The position numbers and the translations under genes were made by a program. Below are positions 18,958 through 24,434 of a stretch of 24,434 nt of DNA, piece after piece. Source of the stretch: Larix sibirica (lineage: Eukaryota; Streptophyta; Pinopsida; Pinales; Pinaceae); assembly GCA_004151065.3 (NCBI GenBank), contig NWUY0300002220.1, forward strand, positions 20,863 to 45,296. Direction: 5' to 3'. Below the pieces are notes generated by a model. That model saw only the letters and a program-made list of their open reading frames with translations, was not told the origin of the DNA and did not search any database. Each line of letters starts with the position of its first letter. The first letter of the stretch is position 1.

Positions 18958-19221
18958 ACAATAACTCCTTAAATAATAGGAGAAAATCCTCTAAATACAC
19001 CAACACACTCATATATCTAATTCACATGTTCCTCTCAATAATGACTACCTGACCTCTCTATATATCTATTCACTTATTGCACATGTGGGACCTTCATCAG
19101 GGCAACCCTATTACATATACATTTACTTCATTACATATACATTTAACCCCATATATGGTTCCCTTAGGTTTACATCATACATTCAATCCCATATATGCCT
19201 CACCTTGGGTAACAAAAATTA
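18958..19221. other. AT-rich segment between integrase break and dispersed repeat
   Basis: Short words recur: ATTACATATACATTTA twice (near 19110 and 19132) and CCCATATATG three times when the palindrome is counted. No coding potential is seen. It may be the end portion of the element that also carries the repeat at 19222-19640. Confidence 0.4.
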
Positions 19222-19640
19222 ATCCAACAAATAAGGAATGAAAATCACAATTTAGTTTCTTGGAAAAGGAAGAAGATTTCACTACTATTGCGACCTGTAT
19301 GATTTAATACCCCATTTCTACTAGAATTCAATGCAATACATGTTGCTTCAACATACATGGAGTCAACCCAACATTAAAGGAGATGTATTCTTCCAGCAAT
19401 GAATACGAACAAGGATTCCAATGCTTACTCTCTTGTTTACCATAAGTTAGACAAGAGAATTGGAAGAATACATGCAACTTTATTTATCCTCTAACAACCA
19501 ACATGAATATGCTCTATTATCAATAAAATAACACAAAGGGAGTGGCAATGCTAGTGCTCTTGGAACAATGTCACTTCCAACCATGATCATGCACGTGTAA
19601 TATACTCCAACAACAACAAACACACACACACACATATAAA
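19222..19640. repeat. Dispersed repeat, copy A
   Basis: This segment aligns by eye with 23983-24434. Shared blocks in the same order include TTTAGTTTCTTG, CAACCCAACATTAAAG, GAGAATTGGAAGAATACATG, CTTTATTTATCCTC, AATAAAATAACACAAA and ACCATGATCATG / ACCACGATCATG, ending in a CA-rich microsatellite in both. Identity looks like roughly three in four bases. The two copies are in the same orientation about 4.75 kb apart. They flank the gag remnant, but copy B lies beyond the primer binding site and does not adjoin it, so they are not simply the two LTRs of that element. Confidence 0.75.
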
Positions 19641-20020
19641 TTAATGAGAGCATGAGACAAAAATAGGCAAAGGGCCAATGACTTATTAAAGTGGGTCATC
19701 ACCTTGGATATTGAGAATTCTAAACAACACGTTCAAAGGAGAGAATTAATGCAATACATTGTATAAATAAATAATTCAATTGCTAACTCCAAGGATCCAC
19801 TTAATATATAGTTGATGGGAGAAAATTTCATGCATCACCAAGGCAACAAACTTACCCAAAGAATGTGTACAACCTACCCACTAGTGCATACGACCTCAAG
19901 AAATTATGAATTGCGGCATACATGCCTATCAAATGCAAAACAAATTGAGGAGGAAAAGGTTGTTGATTACAAGGAAACGAGAAAGTGCAACATATCTATA
20001 TTTACAACCATATATCTCAT
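19641..20020. other. Non-coding stretch with a short unassigned frame
   Basis: The 73-residue plus-strand frame at 19812-20033 has no recognised motif and runs into the 153-bp tandem repeat. Nothing else was recognised. Confidence 0.45.
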
Positions 20021-20325
20021 TGAAGGAAATTAATTAGATGGTTTGAGTCCTCTGGAAGTTGTAATTAGCCATTCATTTGACATGAATTAAGTTAAGCATG
20101 AATTCCCCTTTACACATAATACATTGATGTTATGCATATATGTGAATTACAAGGTTCACAATCTATGGTTCTTTGAAGGCAATGAATTGGATGGTTTGAC
20201 TCCTCTTGAAGTTTTAATTAGCCATTCATTTGACATGAATTGAGTTCAAGCATGAATTCCCCTTTACACATAATACAATGATGTTATGCATATATGTGAA
20301 TTACAAGGTTCACAAGCTATGGTTC
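20021..20325. repeat. 153/154-bp tandem pair
   Basis: Two adjacent units start TGAAGG (20021 and 20174) and end CAAGGTTCACAA-CTATGGTTC. They share ATTAGCCATTCATTTGACATG and AATTCCCCTTTACACATAAT, with a one-base insertion (GTTAAGC versus GTTCAAGC) and several substitutions. No reading frame is kept between the units. Confidence 0.9.
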
Positions 20326-22189
20326 ATTTGGCATGGACAACAGAGCCATTTATTTGAATAAAAAGGGGATCGATTAATTGGAGATATTCGATGTGACTTT
20401 TGGGGTTCAACATATCCTCGAATGAACCCATATGAGAATGTTGATATCCATTAGCCTCTAACAACAAAAATTCACATTGAACATGAATTGGAATTCCCAA
20501 TCAATTCAATACCATAGAGATTCAATCATGTCACTTGGAATCCCACAGAGATTTTACCCTGGAAAACCCAAACATGAAATCCCACTTTAAATGGTTCCTT
20601 AGTCTTTATTTCGATAATTTCATGTTACAATGCAACTCATGGCTCTCATGGATAGTTAATAGTTTGCATATCAAATATTCTTTTGTGCCCTCCCATCTCA
20701 ACCAATAGACCCTTTGTGGGTTGATCTACAAGAAGATATAGGTAGAACTGGGGATAATGGGAAGGGAAAACATCTTTGTTTTTTCATTTCCCATTCCCCA
20801 TCTTTATCTCTTATTTAATTTTTAATTTTTATCATTTTTTTCCTTTCTTGTTTTCTTCTTCAACCCTAATTAATTTTTGAATTGTTTGTGGATATTGAGT
20901 CTTACAACCATTCATTTTTGTTCATATCCATTTCATATCACACCTCCCCATTGAGAGTTTTTGGGTCTCCAAAATATTCTAAGAAACCAATCTTTGGATC
21001 AATGTGCCTTTTGTTTACTTCTCTAGAACATGGATCTCAAATTTAGCTCTTGGTTACAACTTTGACTCTTGCTCGCATCTCTATCTCCCTGATTTATTCT
21101 AGCTATGGTTCCAACTCTAGTTTCTGGCTCCACTTGTTCCTATACTGCAAAATTCTTCTATTTTTTAGTAATAATTAGATTTGGAACTATCTTCAATCAT
21201 AATCCATTCCCATATTTGGCGTGCAAGTCTATTTCATTCTCAAACTTGGAGGCAATTTGTCTTGGAAGCTAATGGAAGCCACGCTGAATTATGGTCAATG
21301 ATAATTCAACAATGATTTCTATGTCCAGTTATAAGAAACCATCAATCAAAAGTTGTCTCACAACAAATTCACAAAAGGAAGCATGGCCTACCTTTTGTCT
21401 CCTGAGATCAATTGCTTCCGACATGGAACAACACTATTGTTTGCACATGTTTGCATAACACTCTATCTCTACAACAATTTCAATTGATTGGAAACCTTTG
21501 TGTGTAATCACAACACCTTCTTATGTCTAAAAAGACTGACAAATCATGCAAATGTATGTTGTAAGAAACATCAATGCCTCCAACCTCGCGGACGGGGGGT
21601 AATTCCTCAAGAATTGGACATTACAAGGAATGGATAGCAGACACCTTGGAAAAATGTTGTAGCCAATGGTTTACGCACTACCACATTGTTGTATATGAAA
21701 TTATTGATACACACTGCTCACAATAACACACACATACCATGAATTATCCAATATTATCTTTACTTCACCAACTGCCATGGATTTCCAAGCAAAACCCAAG
21801 GTCATTGACCTCCGTGAACCAATCTTTGACATATATCTAAGAAGGGAACCTCACTAGAATATTGAGGAAACAATTGGATTGGAGTTTATTTTCTTTTTGG
21901 AATCAAATTTCTATCCACTTCATTGATGATGCTGACCTCCTTGTAGCTCCTTGAACAATTTTTGCTCCTTGGGATGTAAATGTAGTGAACTCTTTATCTT
22001 ATTTAGGCTTCTCTCTTCAAACCCTTCTCTTGATGGTGTAGGATGAATCTCTAGATGGAGACTCCAACACGTTTCTCTCTAATTCCTACTCAACTTACGG
22101 TAATGGAACAAATTCTTGGTATGGCATGGACTGCTTGACATTCTCTCTCTTTTCCTCCATATCGATATAAGTTAGTTGCTATATTAGGG
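20326..22189. other. Non-coding stretch, partly decayed retroelement
   Basis: From about 21600 to 22189 the minus strand keeps a protein-like flavour that may continue the gag remnant to its right, but frames are broken and no protease or reverse transcriptase motif was recognised. From 20326 to 21600 nothing is recognised beyond C/T-rich tracts near 20780-20860. Confidence 0.4.
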
Positions 22190-22255
22190 AACTATTCTTT
22201 CCATTGTTCCTCTGAAAACATCCCATCTTGTTCTTGTGGCTTTATTCTCCTAGTA

Positions 22256-22291
22256 ACATGCATCAAGATGACCTTTTTCCCCACAAAAGGA
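22256..22291 (-). other. Zinc-knuckle-like trace in gag remnant
   Basis: The minus-strand frame reads SFCGEKGHLDAC. The CGxxGH core is that of retroviral-type zinc knuckles (C-X2-C-X4-H-X4-C). The first Cys of the pair is Arg here (codon CGT) and the last spacing is three, not four, so metal binding would be lost or altered. Another frame is open over the same bases, so the assignment depends on the motif. Confidence 0.5.
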
Positions 22292-22633
22292 ACGTGCTTC
22301 AGGATACCAACAACTAGTAGTGCTATGGCCTTTCTTATTGTATCAAGAAAAAATGAGGGATGTATTGTTTGATGCATACCTCTTAGACTCATTCTTTTTG
22401 CTTCAAAAAATTGGCTTGATACTTCTTCTAAGTGTTGGTGAAGATCGAGTCTTTAAAATTTCCTCATTATTTCCCTTCTACAATCCACCACATGAAGGAT
22501 GGAGTGGTAGTGTGTTTCCATCTTCATTTATTGTTGTAGTCGCTTCTTATCAGTAGTCCAACTCTGCAACATCTTTTACCTTCACAAAAGTGATCTAGGT
22601 GGTCATGTCCTTTTCCTCTTTGCCATTAAAAGT

Positions 22634-22753
22634 TAGGCCTTCATGCTTGACCCTCGGTTCAACTACAATGGGGCTTATGCTGTCTTGAATTCTCTTGCTT
22701 AGTCCATTACCATTGTAGACCATCTACCTTAGTAGATTGGAACCAATGCCTCT
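22634..22753 (-). other. G-patch-like domain in gag remnant
   Basis: The minus-strand frame contains GIGSNLLR, a stop, MVYNGNGL, then KRIQDSISPI and KHEGL. Spacing follows the G-patch pattern of an aromatic residue and regularly placed glycines ending in G-L. Three usually conserved glycines (in MG, GLG and QG) read as Val, Ser and Asp. G-patch domains act in RNA-binding proteins and in some retroviral and retroelement polyproteins. The recognition is mine from the pattern; a profile search would decide it. Confidence 0.6.
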
Positions 22754-23300
22754 AGTATGATTTCCAAAGTCACCAAAATTATCTTGAGAAAGGTCTAAAG
22801 GTGAGCTTATCATGCATGTCTTGGTCATGGTGTTGGATTATGCAATAGCAATGGACAATTTATTTGCTTCCTTGGTCTCTTGAAGAACTACATGTAACTT
22901 AACCAATGCCTTCTCCTTCTCAGCCACCTCTCAGTGTAACTGAGAAATCATTTGAGTGAACCTCTCCTCTTTCCAATTATCCAATTGAATTTCCTTATCT
23001 CCCAACTACATAAGCTAAATTATGCTCTTGTCCCAATTTTCCATAAAACTTGTGAGGGAGTATTGACACTCAAAAAAACAATTCTCTAGAAAGGACAATG
23101 ATTTTACGTAGGTCTCAAGGTATTTTTCTAGCATTGCTATCCTTTGGTCAAAATTATATACCTTCTCCTTCAAGTGTTTATTCTCTTCTTGAATATGCAC
23201 ATTGATGGCCTTTAGGTCTTCCAATATTTCTATGTTTTACCTATGCTAAATAATTCCCCCCCTTAAAGTTATAGCAGCTGTCACAATTAATGATTCTACT

Positions 23301-23312
23301 GCTCTGATACCA
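23301..23312 (-). other. LTR-retrotransposon primer binding site (initiator Met tRNA)
   Basis: The minus strand reads TGGTATCAGAGC, the 12-base sequence complementary to the 3' end of plant initiator methionine tRNA that primes minus-strand synthesis in many plant LTR retrotransposons. A CA, the usual LTR end, lies four bases before it (plus-strand TG at 23316-23317). It is followed in the same direction by the gag-like remnant, as expected. Confidence 0.8.
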
Positions 23313-23316
23313 ATAT

Positions 23317-23982
23317 GATCTAAAAATGCAATACTTATAACACTCACATTTCACCAACACAGATCCTATGCATAAATGTAATCTATTCTCTAATCTCATA
23401 GTTCTATAGAGATCTATGTTCTTAGAATGACTCCAAGGCTTCCATTCTTGGTGTAAACTACACACACAAACCACTAACAATCGGCAATGACAATTAGGAC
23501 TTTACGTTTAGATTCTTCTCTTGTTAATAACTAGGGAGGAATATCATGAAATGGATATGCTTCTTGGATTCATGGCTTGGTTTTGTTTGCTATGAAATGT
23601 CAAGACCAATGTCCATCAAGACTCTCCAATGGTTTCTCTCTATCTTCTACACACTCAAGATTATTCTCAATCATGTGAAAGAAGGGCTTTGGCTATTGGT
23701 CAATTATCAAAATGAACACTTCTCCTTCAAGACAATACTTTCCAGCATTTTGTTGATTGCTTGCTAGTTCAAATGACGATTGAGCTATATCTAATCTATG
23801 ATATTTCAAGTGCGCATACACATCAAAATATTTTTTTATTATGTAGTCATGTTGAGGAAAGTTGCAAACTTGTGTATTAATCCATCATCATATAGGGCTG
23901 TCAATGATGCTTGTAATGAAATATTGATTGTAAAAACAAGGAAATGAATTACCAACTACCATAATTTCTCATGCATACAGTT
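23317..23982 (-). other. Candidate LTR region upstream of the primer binding site
   Basis: By position the 5' LTR of the minus-strand element should begin directly right of 23316. The sequence is AT-rich and non-coding; frames at 23480-23241 (-) and 23546-23767 (+) have no known motif. The outer end of the LTR and a matching 3' LTR were not identified, so only the inner boundary is supported. Confidence 0.4.
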
Positions 23983-24434
23983 ACTACAACAACCAAGAAA
24001 TCCAAATCACTTTTTAGTTTCTTGCAAAGGGAATAATGTTCCACTACCAGCAATAGGTGTATGCTTTACTAGACCCTTTATACCAACATTCCATGCAATA
24101 TTTATTTTTACGGTAGAGATGGATTCAACCCAACATTAAAGAAGATATATTGCTTGAACACTGACTAACAACATGGATTCCAATTCTTACACTTTTGTTT
24201 ACCTTCAGATATACATGAGAATTGGAAGAATACATGCACCTTTATTTATCCTCCAATAGACAAAAGAGATACACTATTATTAATAAAATAACACAAATGG
24301 AATGGCCACATGATTGCTCTTGGAAGGGTCTCACTTCTAACCACGATCATGTGTGAAATATGCTTCATCCAATACATACATACATACATACATACATACA
24401 TACATACATACATACATACATACACACACACACA
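23983..24434. repeat. Dispersed repeat, copy B (runs off the window)
   Basis: Homologous to 19222-19640 block by block, including TTTAGTTTCTTG, CAACCCAACATTAAAG and GAGAATTGGAAGAATACATG. It ends in a microsatellite at the place where copy A has its CA run, and continues beyond the right edge. Confidence 0.75.
24372..24434. repeat. (CATA)n then (CA)n compound microsatellite
   Basis: About twelve tandem ATAC/CATA units to about 24422 are followed by a CA run that reaches the window edge. The minus-strand frame over it (repeated MYVC) is a translation of the repeat and not a gene. Confidence 0.95.

Larger units (their letters stand above)
22190..23230 (-). pseudogene. Decayed retroelement gag-like gene with coiled coil, G-patch and zinc-knuckle traces
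   Basis: Reading leftward from 23224, an open piece (23224-23015) begins MEDLKAINVHIQEENKHLKE and continues with heptad-like Leu/Ile and charged residues, a probable coiled coil. A register change and several stops follow; the next readable piece includes LDNWKEERFTQMISQLH and EVAEKEKALVKLHVVLQE, again helical. Then comes a G-patch-like stretch (22753-22634) and KEEKDMTT, and farther left a CCHC-type trace (22291-22256). Gag proteins of plant LTR elements bind RNA through zinc knuckles; a G-patch, a glycine-rich RNA-processing motif, in the same chain is less usual. A primer binding site lies 77 bases upstream of the first ATG, in the correct orientation for an LTR element. Stops and shifts show it is inactive. 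Whether it belongs to the same element as the integrase remnant at 18410-18916, also minus strand, is plausible but unproven. Confidence 0.65.

Noticed and set aside
24246-24431. Minus-strand gene with MYVC repeats
   Set aside because: Translation of the (CATA)n microsatellite.
19222-24434. The two dispersed copies as the LTR pair of the gag element
   Set aside because: The right copy starts about 670 bases beyond the primer binding site and the left copy lies above the integrase remnant, so the order is wrong for one simple element.

Overview
The window looks like a stretch of a large, repeat-rich land-plant nuclear genome. It is AT-rich and contains no intact protein-coding gene, operon, rRNA or functional tRNA gene. 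Everything recognisable is a piece of a plant-type retroelement or a simple or tandem repeat: a LINE-type fragment, at least two decayed Ty3/gypsy elements, several tRNA-derived SINE-like units, an initiator-Met-tRNA primer binding site and microsatellites. The element density and decay would fit a gymnosperm or another large-genome plant, but that is inference and no species marker was seen.

Assembly structure dominates the middle. Positions 7707-11775 and 11777-15845 read as the same 4069 bases, separated by a single N at 11776. A second N at 15910 separates two copies of a 127-base segment (15783-15909 and 15911-16037) with one mismatch. Both duplications start or stop exactly at the Ns. 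The simplest reading is three overlapping contigs placed end to end without merging, so the real locus is probably about 20.2 kb. Features listed at 11777-15845 are most likely the same features as at 7707-11775.

Layout: 1-396 (-) an open LINE ORF2 fragment running off the left edge; 397-2130 AT-rich with an (AT)n tract; 2131-4255 three clear and one degenerate SINE-like units on the minus strand, two of them inside a diverged tandem duplication; 4499-5713 (-) a decayed unidentified coding region interrupted by a 120-bp tRNA-like tandem dimer; 7429-7790 (+) three head-to-tail tRNA-like modules; 7799-8866 a tandem pair of about 534-bp units with 38-bp subrepeats and a G-box palindrome; 8998-9185 a 94-bp tandem pair; 10419-10677 a SINE with a perfect 13-bp target-site duplication; 15766-16445 (+) a Ty3/gypsy protease remnant; 17950-18419 a possible LTR; 18410-18916 (-) a gypsy integrase C-terminus with chromodomain-like tail; 19222-19640 and 23983-24434 two diverged copies of one dispersed repeat; 20021-20325 a 153-bp tandem pair; 22190-23230 (-) a gag-like remnant with coiled coil, G-patch and zinc-knuckle traces, preceded by a primer binding site at 23301-23312.

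No genes act together here. The window is a layered record of retroelement insertion, nesting and decay. The most distinctive biological items are the G-patch gag remnant with its primer binding site, the SINE with exact target-site duplication, and the tRNA-like module clusters. The most important practical item is the artefactual 4-kb duplication.
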